From NCBI RefSeq assembly GCF_008727865.1, contig NZ_VTWU01000001.1, positions 310,001 through 374,000 on the forward strand: a stretch of DNA of 64,000 bases, written 5' to 3'. The stretch is from Hymenobacter busanensis. GTDB taxonomy: Bacteria > Bacteroidota > Bacteroidia > Cytophagales > Hymenobacteraceae. Position numbers and translations under genes: made by a program. The notes beneath the pieces were generated by a model. The model had not been told where the DNA came from. It made no database searches and saw nothing but the letters and a program-made list of their open reading frames with translations. Shown piece after piece: positions 42,147 to 50,689 of this stretch (positions are counted from its first letter, which is position 1; every line of letters starts with the position of its first letter).

Positions 42147-42701
42147 CTAAACTGTCGCTTTGCTTTTTGGGTGTAGCGTCCGCCATTCGTCTTCCAGAAT
42201 GCCCATTTCCACCAGGCTCCAGTACTCGTTGCCGTGGCGCACCACGTCGCGCAGTACGCCTTCTTGCTTGAAGCCCGACTTCAGGTAGCACTTGATGGCG
42301 GCGTGGTTGAAATCGTATACGCCCAGGCTGATGCGGTGCAGGTGCAATTCCTCGAAGCCAATGCGCAGCAAAGCCGTAATCATGCCTGTGCAGAAGCCCC
42401 GGCCTCGGGCGGCCGCGTCGCCTACCAGCACGCGGGTAATGCGCCCGGCCCGGTCGCGCTGGCTGATGCCGCCGAGCGAAATGTGCCCGACCACGGCGCC
42501 GTTTTTGGTATCCACGGCTTTGTACACCAGCACGTCGGGGTTCTTCAGGTCGTTGGCGCCCTCGATGTACCACTCCAGCGCGTCGTTGGTCAGCGGAAAG
42601 GCAAACAACGAACCCGACCACTCCTTCATCAGGCGTTCGTCGTTGATCCACTCAATCAGCTGCGAAAAATCGGCGGGGGTGAAGGGCTCTAGTTTGATCA
42701 T
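42147..42701 (-). CDS. GNAT N-acetyltransferase
   Basis: This 184-residue protein begins MIKLEPFTPADFSQLIEWIN. It has VVGHISLGGISQRDRAGRIT for beta4, VLVGDAAARGRGFCTGMITA as the acetyl-CoA binding loop (RGRGFCTGM in place of RGxGxG/A), and HRISLGVYDFNHAAIKCYLK SGFKQEG as the typical C-terminal signature. It belongs to the RimJ/L-like GNATs; substrate unknown. The ATG at 42701 aligns with the family start. Confidence 0.9.
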   Translation of the reverse strand: MIKLEPFTPADFSQLIEWINDERLMKEWSGSLFAFPLTNDALEWYIEGANDLKNPDVLVYKAVDTKNGAVVGHISLGGISQRDRAGRITRVLVGDAAARGRGFCTGMITALLRIGFEELHLHRISLGVYDFNHAAIKCYLKSGFKQEGVLRDVVRHGNEYWSLVEMGILEDEWRTLHPKSKATV

Positions 42702-42815
42702 GGGCCGTAACAGACGAGGCAGGGAACAGACGGGTTGCGGGCAGCGGGGCGGGGCCGGCGCAAGCACGAAGCTAGCTTTTTGCCCGTTTCGACCAATCCT
42801 TACTACCCGCCGCGC

Positions 42816-44351
42816 TTATTTGCGCGCCACCGATTCGGGCGTGTTCAACCCCAGCACGGCGTGCGTGTGGGCCCGAATTTCATCCAGCAGCTGCGGGTTG
42901 TCGTTGAGCTTGAGGCCGTAGGACGGAATCATTTCCTTGAACATGGCCTGCCAAGCCGGCGTGGCCGTCTGCTCGGGAAAGCAGCGCTGCACCAAACCCA
43001 CCATGATGCTGACGGCCGTAGAGGCCCCCGGCGAAGCCCCCAGTAGCGCGGCAATAGAGCCGTCGGCGGCGCTTACGACCTCGGTGCCGAACTCCAGCAC
43101 GCCGCCTTCTTTCTCGTGCTTTTTAATGACCTGCACCCGCTGACCGGCAATTTCCAGCTGCCAGTCTTCGGCCCGGGCTTCGGGCAGGTACTCGCGCAGG
43201 GCGGCCAGCCGGTCTTCGGGCGACTGGCGCACCTGGTTGATGAGGTAGCGGGTGAGCGGAATGTTTTTGAGCCCGGCAATAATCATGGGGCGCAGGTTGC
43301 TGAGCTGAATGCTAAGCGGCAAATCCAAGAACGAGCCTTTCTTCAGAAACTTGGTGCTGAAGCCCGCATACGGCCCAAACAGCAGCTCCCGCTTCCCGTT
43401 GATCATGCGGGTATCGAGGTGCGGCACCGACATGGGCGGCGAGCCAACGGCGGCCTTGCCGTAGACTTTCGCATCGTGGCGGGCAATTACGGCGGGGTTC
43501 ACGCACTTCAGCCACTGCCCGCTCACGGGAAAGCCGCCAAAGCCGCGCCCCTCAGGAATGCCCGATTTTTCGAGCAGCGGCAACGACCCGCCGCCGGCTC
43601 CAATGAACACAAACCGCGCCCGTACTTTCCGCGTCTCGCCGGTGTGCCGGTCGGTGGCTTTCACGCGCCACAGGCCGTCTTCTTTCTGGCGCAGCTTGTC
43701 TACTTCGTGGTTGAAGTGGAACGTGACGCCCGGCTTTTGCTGGAGCAGCGTGAACATGCCGCGGGTGAGGGAGCCGAAATTGACGTCGGTGCCGAGGGCC
43801 ATGCAGGTGGCGGCCACGCGCTGGGCGGGGTCGCGGCCTTCCATCACCAGCGGAATCCACTGCTGCAACTGCGCGGGGTCTTCGGAATACACCATTTCCT
43901 TGAACAGCGGCGACTGCACCAGCGCCGCGTGGCGTTTGCGCAGGTACTCCACGTTCCGCTCGCCCCACACAAAGCTCATGTGGTCGATGTGGTTGACGAA
44001 GCGGCTAAGTTCTTTCACGGCGTACTTTTCGGCCAGAAACGCCCAAAATTGCTTCGACTGCTCAAACTGCTCGGCAATGCTGATGGCCTTGCTGATGTCG
44101 ATGCTGCCGTCGGCGCGCTCGGGCGTGTAGTTCAGCTCGCAGAACGCCGAGTGGCCGGTGCCGGCGTTGTTCCAGGCATCGGAGCTTTCGGCGGCGGCCA
44201 CGTCGAGGCGCTCCAGCACCGTAATGGTCAAGTCGGGCTGCAGCTCTTTGAGCATCATGCCCAGCGTGGCACTCATGATGCCGGCGCCGATGAGGACGAC
44301 GTCAACAACGGGCTCGGCAGTTGCGGCGGAAGAAGAATCGGGAGAGTTCAT
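42816..44351 (-). CDS. mqo: Malate:quinone oxidoreductase
   Basis: Mqo (511 residues) is a membrane-associated FAD enzyme oxidising malate to oxaloacetate and passing electrons to quinone. Seen are the FAD motif VVLIGAGIMSATLGMMLKEL, WNNAGTGHSAFCELNYTPE, LSRFVNHIDHMSFVWGERNV, FVFIGAGGGSLPLLEKSGIP, FPVSGQWLKC and LLFGPYAGFSTKFLKKGS, all hallmark Mqo motifs. A GASPGASTAVSIM segment closes the fold. Full length. The ATG at 44351 is used rather than one 25 codons upstream that runs into a terminator hairpin. Confidence 0.97.
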   Translation of the reverse strand: MNSPDSSSAATAEPVVDVVLIGAGIMSATLGMMLKELQPDLTITVLERLDVAAAESSDAWNNAGTGHSAFCELNYTPERADGSIDISKAISIAEQFEQSKQFWAFLAEKYAVKELSRFVNHIDHMSFVWGERNVEYLRKRHAALVQSPLFKEMVYSEDPAQLQQWIPLVMEGRDPAQRVAATCMALGTDVNFGSLTRGMFTLLQQKPGVTFHFNHEVDKLRQKEDGLWRVKATDRHTGETRKVRARFVFIGAGGGSLPLLEKSGIPEGRGFGGFPVSGQWLKCVNPAVIARHDAKVYGKAAVGSPPMSVPHLDTRMINGKRELLFGPYAGFSTKFLKKGSFLDLPLSIQLSNLRPMIIAGLKNIPLTRYLINQVRQSPEDRLAALREYLPEARAEDWQLEIAGQRVQVIKKHEKEGGVLEFGTEVVSAADGSIAALLGASPGASTAVSIMVGLVQRCFPEQTATPAWQAMFKEMIPSYGLKLNDNPQLLDEIRAHTHAVLGLNTPESVARK

Positions 44352-44424
44352 GGCAGGAAGTAAGGACCTCCCACAGTACGGACAAAAGCAAAATCGGTGG
44401 TCTTTTTCGGCCCCAACCAAACGC

Positions 44425-44460
44425 AAAAAAGCCGAAAGAGCCCCGGCTCCTTCGGCTTTT
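44425..44460 (-). terminator. Intrinsic terminator between the outer-membrane protein gene and mqo
   Basis: AAAGCCGAAGGAGCC pairs with GGCTCTTTCGGCTTT and runs into TTTTTT on the leftward strand, 20 bases past the stop at 44480. It separates mqo from the upstream gene. Confidence 0.9.
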
Positions 44461-44479
44461 GGTTCAAACTGTCAGTACG

Positions 44480-45181
44480 TTAAGGCCGGCGGTCGGGCAT
44501 GCTCACGCCCACGCTCAGCACGTAGTGCGAAAACTCGCCGGGCAGGCTGCCGCGGTTCACGTTGTACCAGCCCCGGTACAGGCCCTGCACCGTCAGCCAC
44601 ACTTCCGAGTTCAGCTTGTAGGAGCCCGCCACGCCGGTTTCGGTGACGAAGGCGGTGGTGCTGCCAATCTTCTTGTACTCGGTTTCGTCGCAGCCGCAGC
44701 TGTTGCGCACGGGCACTTCCTGGGCCCGGTCGCGCAGGGTGGCCCAGCCGGCCCCCACGCCGGCCAAAAGCGTCACCCGGGTTTTGGGCGTTTCGTTGAG
44801 GATCAGGCCGTTGCTCCACGTGACGCTGGTGAAGCCCACCATAGGTTTAGCCACGTTTTCGTAGGCCGGGCGCTGACTTACACGGCGCGAAAACGCGGCC
44901 GAGCCGCGCAGCCCGGTAAGGAAGCGCGGCGTTAAGCGGTAGTGCGCGCTCAGGTCGCCGCCGCCGAAGTGGGTGCCCCGCCGGTCGGCAAAGCCCGACA
45001 GGCCGATGAACCCGCCGAAGCGCGTGGGCTCGTTGGGGCCGTCGTCGGTGGTGTCGTGGCTGCACGCGTGGGTGTTCACCGCGCCGTAGAACATCATTGG
45101 AACGAAGCAGGTGCGGTGCTGGGCCACTGCCGGCGCGCTGAGCAAACTGCCAAGCACAAGCGCAGGTAGGAGTCGTTTCAT
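44480..45181 (-). CDS. Putative outer-membrane beta-barrel protein
   Basis: This 233-residue protein has a signal peptide (MKRLLPALVLGSLLSAPAVA). The mature part alternates amphipathic strands (FGGFIGLSGFADRRGTHFGG, LSAHYRLTPRFLTGLRGSAA, RVTLLAGVGAGWATLRDRA, AFVTETGVAGSYKLNSEVWL, SHYVLSVGVSMPDRRP), consistent with an eight-stranded barrel. A cysteine cluster (NSCGCDE) lies in a loop. Function unknown. A TATATTTTG-type box lies upstream near 45235-45243 on this strand. Confidence 0.7.
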   Translation of the reverse strand: MKRLLPALVLGSLLSAPAVAQHRTCFVPMMFYGAVNTHACSHDTTDDGPNEPTRFGGFIGLSGFADRRGTHFGGGDLSAHYRLTPRFLTGLRGSAAFSRRVSQRPAYENVAKPMVGFTSVTWSNGLILNETPKTRVTLLAGVGAGWATLRDRAQEVPVRNSCGCDETEYKKIGSTTAFVTETGVAGSYKLNSEVWLTVQGLYRGWYNVNRGSLPGEFSHYVLSVGVSMPDRRP

Positions 45182-45337
45182 ACGGCTGGGAAAATGGGCA
45201 GGAGTGAGCTGATAAACCGCGGGCGTAACCAGGCCAAAATATACCGGTTTCGTTCAGATTTTGCCCTTTCAAATTACATGCCGATTCCTGGAATAATTTT
45301 ACCTATTGCCAGTGGCCAATTTCGCCAAGGTTGTAAC

Positions 45338-45362
45338 AAAAAGGCCGGGGAATACCCGGCCC
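45338..45362 (-). terminator. Intrinsic terminator after the barrel protein gene at 45385
   Basis: GGCCGGGTATTCCCCGGCC on the leftward strand is followed by TTTTTGTTAC, 22 bases beyond the stop at 45385. The rest of the 45182-45384 gap belongs to the upstream region of the next leftward gene. Confidence 0.85.
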
Positions 45363-45384
45363 TGTTCTTCCGAAGCCCAAAAAC

Positions 45385-45954
45385 TCAGTAGCCCGTCGGT
45401 GAGTTCAGCAGCGGCGAAAAACCAGGCGTAGCGCCCTGCACCACCCGCACCCCGCCCGACACGGAAAAGTTTTCGGTGATGTGGTAGTCGGCGCGCAGGT
45501 TGAGGCCGGTGCCCAAGTTGCCAAAACCGGCATAGGGATTCACCCGCACGCCGACAGGTCCCGCGGGCGACGACAAGTCGCGCCAGGCGCTGCCGGTGAG
45601 GGCCAGACGCGGACTCACGGCATAGGTGCCGCCGCCCTGCAGCAGGTAGTGGTTGGTGCCGGCCTGCACGGCCCGGCCTGCTTCGCCCGCCCCGGGAAAT
45701 ACTGCGCCGGGCATGGTGCGCAAATACGTAATGCCGCCAAACAACTGCAGGCGGTTACCGAGCTGATAGGTGGCCGTGGGGCTGAGGTAGGTAGCCGAGC
45801 CGTAGCGCCCGGCAAACGTGGCGCCGGCACTCAGGCCGTAGGAAACGCGCGGCGCCTTCAGCCCCAACGGCGCTGAGGCCGCTTTGCCCGGCGTTTGGGC
45901 CAGAGCAGGGAAAGAAAACAGACTGGCAACGGCAACAACAAGAAAATGCTTCAT
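45385..45954 (-). CDS. Putative outer-membrane protein
   Basis: This 189-residue protein has a signal peptide (MKHFLVVAVASLFSFPALAQ). The mature part consists of Gly/aromatic-rich amphipathic strands (VSYGLSAGATFAGRYGSATY, LQLFGGITYLRTMPG, NHYLLQGGGTYAVSPRLALT, GLNLRADYHITENFSVSGGV). It ends FSPLLNSPTGY without a C-terminal Phe. No family is assigned. It was probably duplicated from or is functionally related to the barrel gene at 44480. The long upstream extension (Cys-rich) is not a signal peptide, so the ATG at 45954 is used. Confidence 0.72.
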   Translation of the reverse strand: MKHFLVVAVASLFSFPALAQTPGKAASAPLGLKAPRVSYGLSAGATFAGRYGSATYLSPTATYQLGNRLQLFGGITYLRTMPGAVFPGAGEAGRAVQAGTNHYLLQGGGTYAVSPRLALTGSAWRDLSSPAGPVGVRVNPYAGFGNLGTGLNLRADYHITENFSVSGGVRVVQGATPGFSPLLNSPTGY

Positions 45955-46166
45955 ACGGCAGCAACAGCAACGACGCGAAACGGCGTCAACCTCTGGACAA
46001 GTTACGCAACACCCGCGGGACCGAAAAGGTGAGCATGCGGGCGGGCTGATTGCGTGGTGGCGAAACTGTGACGAAAAAAGTGGCGCGCCCGTTCGGCCAA
46101 CCAAATCGGGCCGCCGGCGGTATGTAGCGCCGGTGTTGCTTTTCACCCGACAAATATTCTTTTACG

Positions 46167-46904
46167 ATGAACCTAGCAGGAAACACGGTATTGATAACGG
46201 GCGGGGCCTCGGGCATAGGATTGGCGCTGGCCGAGCGGTTTGTGCAGGCCGGCAGCGACGTAATTCTGTGCGGCCGCCGCGCCGACAAGCTGCAGGAGGC
46301 CCAGCAGCGGCTGCCCGGCGCCCACATTCGGGTGTGCGACGTGGCCCAGGAAGCCGACCGCGCGGCGCTGCTGGCGTGGGTGCAGGCCGAGTTTCCGCAG
46401 GTGAACGTGCTGCTCAACAACGCCGGCATTCAGAACCGCCTGCACCTGCCCACCGACACCGAACCGTGGGAAGTGCGCCGGCAGGAAATAGCCATCAACC
46501 TCGAAGCGCCTATTCACCTGGCCATGCTGTTTACGCCGCACTTGCGCCAGCAGCCCCACGCGGCCATCATCAACATCACCTCGGGGCTGTCGTTTGCGCC
46601 GGGCGCTTTTGCCCCCATCTACAGCGCTACCAAGGCCGCGCTGCATTCCTTCACGCTCTCGTTGCGGCATCAGCTGGCGCCCACGGGCATTCGGGTGCTC
46701 GAAATTGTGCCGCCGGCCGTCAATACCGATTTGGGCGGGCCCGGCCTGCACACGTTCGGCGTGCCCGTCGATGACTTTGCCGATGCGGTAATGCGGCGGC
46801 TGGAACTAGGCGAGGAAGAAGTGGGCTACGGCACCTCGGAAGAAGCACGCCTGGCCTCGCGGGCCGAGCTGGATGCGCGGTTCAAGCGCATGAACCAACC
46901 CTAG
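46167..46904 (+). CDS. SDR oxidoreductase, DltE-like
   Basis: This 245-residue classical SDR has the cofactor motif VLITGGASGIGLALAERFVQ, LCGRRADKLQEAQ (the Arg-Arg indicating NADPH), NNAGIQNRL, the catalytic Ser in INITSGLSFAPGAF and Tyr-Lys in APIYSATKAALHSF. The IVPPAVNTDLGG segment and overall length match the DltE-type oxidoreductases often found in Bacteroidota. The substrate is unknown. Divergent from the outer-membrane protein gene with 212 bases between. Confidence 0.9.
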   Translation: MNLAGNTVLITGGASGIGLALAERFVQAGSDVILCGRRADKLQEAQQRLPGAHIRVCDVAQEADRAALLAWVQAEFPQVNVLLNNAGIQNRLHLPTDTEPWEVRRQEIAINLEAPIHLAMLFTPHLRQQPHAAIINITSGLSFAPGAFAPIYSATKAALHSFTLSLRHQLAPTGIRVLEIVPPAVNTDLGGPGLHTFGVPVDDFADAVMRRLELGEEEVGYGTSEEARLASRAELDARFKRMNQP

Positions 46905-46949
46905 TGGCACGGCCGGAAACCAGGTTTGCGGCTTTGAACGGGGCCGAAG

Positions 46950-47456
46950 CTATCCGGCAAAAGGGAAGCTGTGCAGCAGCTCCCACGGTCCGCCGCGGTA
47001 GGCCCATAGCTGCAAGCCGATTCCCTGGGCGCCAAACGGCTCGAACTCGGCCGCAAGGTGCTCGTGCAGGGCGCGGGCTACGTCGGGGGCTACTTTGTTT
47101 TGAATCGTCACGTGGGGGCGCCGCCGCTGCTGGTCTTGTGGGGTGAGCTGCTCCCACCATTGGCGCTGCAGCTCACGGTGCAGCGCCTCCACCGCCGGGC
47201 CGTCGAGGCGGTAGGCTACGCCGCGGCCCAGAAACTGCAGCCCAGCCACCCGCAACGGCAGGGGCGGCTGATGCTGCGCCAGCACGCTCAACTGCTGCAC
47301 CAGTTCGGCGAGATGTGCGCCCGGCAGGTGGTGAAACAAAGTCAGGTGCGCGTGGAGGTAGTTGCGCTCGGGCGGAAAGTGACGCTGCCGCAGTTCGTCG
47401 AAAAACGCTTGGGCGGGCGCATCGAGCGTGAGCGTAAGAATGAGCGGAGCATCCAC
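46950..47456 (-). CDS. 2H phosphoesterase / 2'-5' RNA ligase-like
   Basis: This 168-residue protein from a GTG start (MDAPLILTLTLDAPAQAFFD) has two His-x-Thr motifs, HAHLTLFHHLPG and RPHVTIQNKV, separated by about 85 residues. These define the 2H phosphodiesterase superfamily (LigT/CPDase-like), which handles 2',3'-cyclic phosphates. No ATG is available except one overlapping the nicotinamidase gene far upstream; the GTG 31 bases after the pncA stop is the natural start. Probably translated from the pncA transcript. Possible roles are in RNA repair or nucleotide salvage. Confidence 0.85.
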   Translation of the reverse strand: MDAPLILTLTLDAPAQAFFDELRQRHFPPERNYLHAHLTLFHHLPGAHLAELVQQLSVLAQHQPPLPLRVAGLQFLGRGVAYRLDGPAVEALHRELQRQWWEQLTPQDQQRRRPHVTIQNKVAPDVARALHEHLAAEFEPFGAQGIGLQLWAYRGGPWELLHSFPFAG

Positions 47457-47487
47457 GGAGTGAGCGGGCCGGAAAACGTGAGCAAGG

Positions 47488-48099
47488 TTACGAGAGCAGG
47501 CTGGAGCTATCCACAATCCGGGCGCCGCGCTGCCGCAAATCGGCGCAGGCCCGGGCAAAGCCGTCGGCGTCGATGGCGCGGGTAGCATCGGCAATCAGGT
47601 AGGTGTCGAATCCCTCGGCCAGCGCGTCTTTGGCGGAGAAATACACGCAGTAGTCGCCGGCCAGACCGGCCACGTACACTTGCCGCACGCCTTTGCCGCG
47701 CAGGTAATCGGCCAGCCCGGTCGATTTGCGGTGGCCGTTGTCGAAAAAGCCGCTGTAGCTGTCGATGACGGGAGTGGTGCCCTTGCGGAAAATGGCCTCA
47801 ATGCGCTCCTGCCGCAGCGCCGGGTGCAACTCGGCGCCGGCGCTGCCTTGCACGCAGTGGTCGGGCCAGAGCACCTGGGGCAGCCCGTCGAGGTCGATGG
47901 TTTCGAACAAATTCCGCCCCGGGTGACTGGAAGCGAAGCTGTGGTGGCCGGGCGGGTGCCAGTCCTGCGTCGCCACCACCAGATCGAACCGGGCCTGCAA
48001 CTCATTCGCCAGCGGGATGACGGCGTCGCCGGCGGGCACGGCCAGTGCGCCGCCGGGCACAAAGTCATTCTGGATGTCAATCAGCAGGAGAGCTTTCAT
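47488..48099 (-). CDS. pncA: Nicotinamidase
   Basis: PncA (203 residues) hydrolyses nicotinamide to nicotinate for NAD salvage. The catalytic Asp8 is in LLIDIQNDFVPGGA, the metal-binding Asp and His are in TQDWHPPGHHSFAS, the catalytic Lys is in AIFRKGTTPVIDSY and the nucleophile Cys is in VAGLAGDYCVYFSAKDA. ATRAID follows as usual. Length and motifs are typical of the bacterial enzyme. It leads a probable two-gene unit with the 2H phosphoesterase. Confidence 0.96.
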   Translation of the reverse strand: MKALLLIDIQNDFVPGGALAVPAGDAVIPLANELQARFDLVVATQDWHPPGHHSFASSHPGRNLFETIDLDGLPQVLWPDHCVQGSAGAELHPALRQERIEAIFRKGTTPVIDSYSGFFDNGHRKSTGLADYLRGKGVRQVYVAGLAGDYCVYFSAKDALAEGFDTYLIADATRAIDADGFARACADLRQRGARIVDSSSLLS

Positions 48100-48411
48100 G
48101 CAAAGAGAGTAAACGGAAAAACGCCACAGTTGAGGCTTAAACGGCCCTGGCGCCCCGCAAGATGGAATGGTGCCTCAGTATTGGAAACGGCCGGGCAGGG
48201 CTTTACTCACATCATCATGTGAATCAGCTTGGTACAGGCACGGCGTACCTTTGCGGCGCTTGTGGCTGGTGCGCCTGTGTAGCGCGGCACGCCAACAACG
48301 CAAGCTGGGGTGGTACGCGGGCGAGGCGTGGCGGCGGCTGGGACAGGCTGCCCGGCAGCGCGCAGCATTACACGATACTATTTTACAATAGCCGCTCGGC
48401 GCGGCATAGGC
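48100..48411. other. 312-base non-coding gap with a -7 box
   Basis: Between divergent pncA and the cupin gene no convincing ORF is seen; the 74-codon ORF from 48167 has atypical, Arg/Trp-rich composition. TACCTTTG at 48246-48253 matches the -7 consensus, about 160 bases before the cupin ATG. A short CTATT-TTAC-AATAG symmetry lies nearer, at about 48378-48391. Confidence 0.4.
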
Positions 48412-48984
48412 ATGGCATACGCAGGCAAAACAGTTCAGAACCCCGCAACGGGGCAAAGCATCCGGTTTATCGTTACCAGCCAGGATTCCGCCGGCCGGGT
48501 GCTCGAAATGGAATCGAGCTACGAGCGGCGCGGCCCCGAGCCGCCCGCGCATTTTCACCCCAGCCAGGAAGAGCGGTTTGAGGTGCTGGAAGGCGAGCTG
48601 CGCGTGCGCCTCGACGGCCAGCTGCGCACCTTGCGCACCGGCGAGCAACTACACATTGCCCCCGGCCAAGTACACGCCATGTGGAACCCCTCCGAGGACC
48701 GCACCACCGTGCGCTGGACCACCACGCCCGCGCTGCGCACCGAGGAGTTTATGGAAAGCATGTTTGGCCTGGCCCAGGACGGCCGCGTGAATGCGCAAGG
48801 AGCCCCGGGCTTGCTGCACGTGGCCGTATTGGCCGACGAGTTTGCGCCGGAATTCCGCCTGGCCAACCCGCCCCGCTGGGTGCAAAAAGTAGTGTTTGGG
48901 GTATTGCGGCCGCTCGCTCAACTGGCCGGCGTGCCGCCGCTGGTGCATCAATACGTGGAGCGCCGCAACTCCCAGCCAGTCTGA
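48412..48984 (+). CDS. Cupin-domain protein
   Basis: This 190-residue protein has a conserved single-domain cupin. GPEPPAHFHPSQEERFEVLE contains the His-x-His and Glu of metal-binding motif 1, and LHIAPGQVHAMWNPSEDRTT contains the His of motif 2. The C-terminal 80 residues are helical (LHVAVLADEFAPEFRLANPP, then FGVLRPLAQLAGVPPLV). This layout is common to uncharacterised bacterial cupins with dioxygenase- or isomerase-like sites. The start at 48412 directly precedes the cupin. Confidence 0.85.
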   Translation: MAYAGKTVQNPATGQSIRFIVTSQDSAGRVLEMESSYERRGPEPPAHFHPSQEERFEVLEGELRVRLDGQLRTLRTGEQLHIAPGQVHAMWNPSEDRTTVRWTTTPALRTEEFMESMFGLAQDGRVNAQGAPGLLHVAVLADEFAPEFRLANPPRWVQKVVFGVLRPLAQLAGVPPLVHQYVERRNSQPV

Positions 48985-48994
48985 ACAGGCCCGT

Positions 48995-49852
48995 TTACTG
49001 CGGCTTTGGCGGCCGGGTGGGGTTGAGCACTTCCGCTGCCAAGCGCCAGCCTTTGGTTTCGTGTTTCCACACGTGCAGGTAGCTGCCCTGCTCGCTCCCG
49101 CCTTGGTAGCTGCCGCAGGTGTAGCCCAGGTCGCCGCTGCGGGCAATGGCGCCGCTGGTTGGCTGAAATTGCAACGGTTTTTCAGCCTGCACCAACTGCT
49201 GAATGGCCGTGGGCGAAGTGAAGGGCACCTGCCCGTCGCGGTGCAGGCGCAGCTGGCGGCCCGCCACCTCGGCGTAGGCCTTGGCCATGCCGCGCCGGGC
49301 AATGGTTTTGGTTAGTTGCTCGTCGAGCCGCCGCACGAAGAGCGTGCCCAGCTTACCGTCGCTGCCGAGCTGACCGGAGCTGCCGAAGCTGACTTCCGTG
49401 GGCATGACTTCGGCGGTGGGGGCGGGGTGCGTCACGCCCATATCGGCCAGAAATTTAAGCGTGCCGTCGGGTTGGCGGCGCCACACGGTGAAGAACTGGC
49501 CGTGCGCCACGCGCTGGCCGGTGGGTGTTTGCACCCAAAACGGACCGGTGGTATAGCCCAGGTCGCCTACCTGGGAAGCATCAGCAAAGGCCGGAGCCCA
49601 GATGATTTTGGGGCCGTCGGGTTGGTCGGGCCGCGAAGCCCAGGCCTGACGGGCCAAAACCGGCTTGCCGTTGTTGAACACCAAACCCGAATCGGCGGCA
49701 TTGGCCAGAAATGCGGCCTTGGCACCCGCTTCGGCACCCAGGCGGGCAAAGGCGCGCTCGGCCGCCACAAAGGCATCGGCCGGGTGCTGGGCGTGGGCTG
49801 TAGCCACCGTCAGTAGAAGGGAAGCAGCGACCAGGAGGCGAAGGGTACGCAT
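48995..49852 (-). CDS. Secreted DUF4440/SnoaL-like protein with two repeats
   Basis: This 285-residue protein has a signal peptide (MRTLRLLVAASLLLTVATAH). Two NTF2-like halves follow. The first contains FVAAERAFARLGAEAGAKAA, then SQVGDLGYTTGPFWVQ and GQFFTVWRRQPDGTLKFLAD; the second contains GDLGYTCGSYQ, then SYLHVWKHETKGWRLAAEVL. The GDLGYTxG and F/HxVWxxxxxGxW motifs are shared between halves, suggesting an internal duplication. The function is unknown; such folds often bind small ligands. Convergent with the cupin gene. Confidence 0.8.
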   Translation of the reverse strand: MRTLRLLVAASLLLTVATAHAQHPADAFVAAERAFARLGAEAGAKAAFLANAADSGLVFNNGKPVLARQAWASRPDQPDGPKIIWAPAFADASQVGDLGYTTGPFWVQTPTGQRVAHGQFFTVWRRQPDGTLKFLADMGVTHPAPTAEVMPTEVSFGSSGQLGSDGKLGTLFVRRLDEQLTKTIARRGMAKAYAEVAGRQLRLHRDGQVPFTSPTAIQQLVQAEKPLQFQPTSGAIARSGDLGYTCGSYQGGSEQGSYLHVWKHETKGWRLAAEVLNPTRPPKPQ

Positions 49853-50085
49853 GGGTAGGGAAATCGGTGAGCGGTTAAGTTGGGAATTCGTTTTCACGTC
49901 TGCGCCGGGTATCACCCGTTTATGTGATGCAAAAAGGATGTTATGAGCCGGCATTGGGATTGACTGCAAACGCGCCGCAAAGACGCATTTTTGCTTCACG
50001 CCAGCGGTGCTTTCCTGCCCATTTCCGGCTTGGGGCAAGAGCCGCTACCACCAGCACTACTTGCAGAACGCCTTATGTTGCCGTC

Positions 50086-50535
50086 ATGAAATCCGTTATC
50101 GACAAACTTCAGATCAAGCCCGGCGCCGTGGTCGGCCTGCTGAGTATGCCCGCTGAAATGCAACCCGCATTGGCCGAATTGTGGGAGCGGGCCACCGTGG
50201 AGGCCGTGCTGGCGCCCACGGTACCCTTCAGTACCGTGCTGGCCTTTGCCATTCGGCAACAGGAAGTGGAAGCCCTGGCCGCGCAACTCCCGCACGCGCC
50301 CGGCGACGTGGCCGTGTGGGTAGCTTACCCCAAGGGCACTTCGAAGAAGTACCACTGCGAGTTCAACCGCGACACCGGCTGGGCTGCGCTGGGTGCGGCC
50401 GGTTTCGAGCCCGTCAGTCAGGTCGCTATCGATGAGGATTGGTCGGCGTTGCGCTTCCGGCGGGTGGAATACATCAAAAAAATGACCCGCAAGGGCGCTA
50501 TTTCGGCCAGCGGGCAAGCGCGCATCGCCGAGTAA
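50086..50535 (+). CDS. DUF3052-like small protein
   Basis: This 149-residue soluble protein begins MKSVIDKLQIKPGAVVGLLS. The core has VAVWVAYPKGTSKKYHCEFN, then RDTGWAALGAAGFEPVSQVA and IDEDWSALRFRRVEYIKKMT. The AYPKGTSK, GWxxLxAAGxxPVxQVAID and WSALRF segments are strongly conserved in a family widely present in actinobacteria and Bacteroidota. I place it near DUF3052 but cannot be sure. The ATG at 50086 is the family start. Monocistronic, function unknown. Confidence 0.7.
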   Translation: MKSVIDKLQIKPGAVVGLLSMPAEMQPALAELWERATVEAVLAPTVPFSTVLAFAIRQQEVEALAAQLPHAPGDVAVWVAYPKGTSKKYHCEFNRDTGWAALGAAGFEPVSQVAIDEDWSALRFRRVEYIKKMTRKGAISASGQARIAE

Positions 50536-50656
50536 GTGCAGGGCAGCAGCAGTCGGCGGAGGAGTGCAGCGGCACTTGCGAAGGCGTGTTGGGTGTGCCA
50601 GCAAGCGTCACTTGCTTCGGAAGCCGGCGGCGGCCGTCCAGTCGCGCGGCGGACCG

Positions 50657-50664
50657 TACTTTTG
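50657..50664 (+). promoter_or_regulatory. -7 box of hutI
   Basis: TACTTTTG is a perfect TAnnTTTG match, 26 bases before the GTG start of hutI. No TTTG at -33 is evident. It supports a transcript starting directly before hutI rather than read-through from the upstream gene. Confidence 0.45.
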
Positions 50665-50689
50665 ACGCGCATCGATTTTTCCCCGCCCA

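Noticed and set aside
48167-48391. 74-codon plus-strand ORF in the gap before the cupin gene
   Set aside because: Arg/Trp/Ser-rich composition with no signal, helix or motif, and no good start context.
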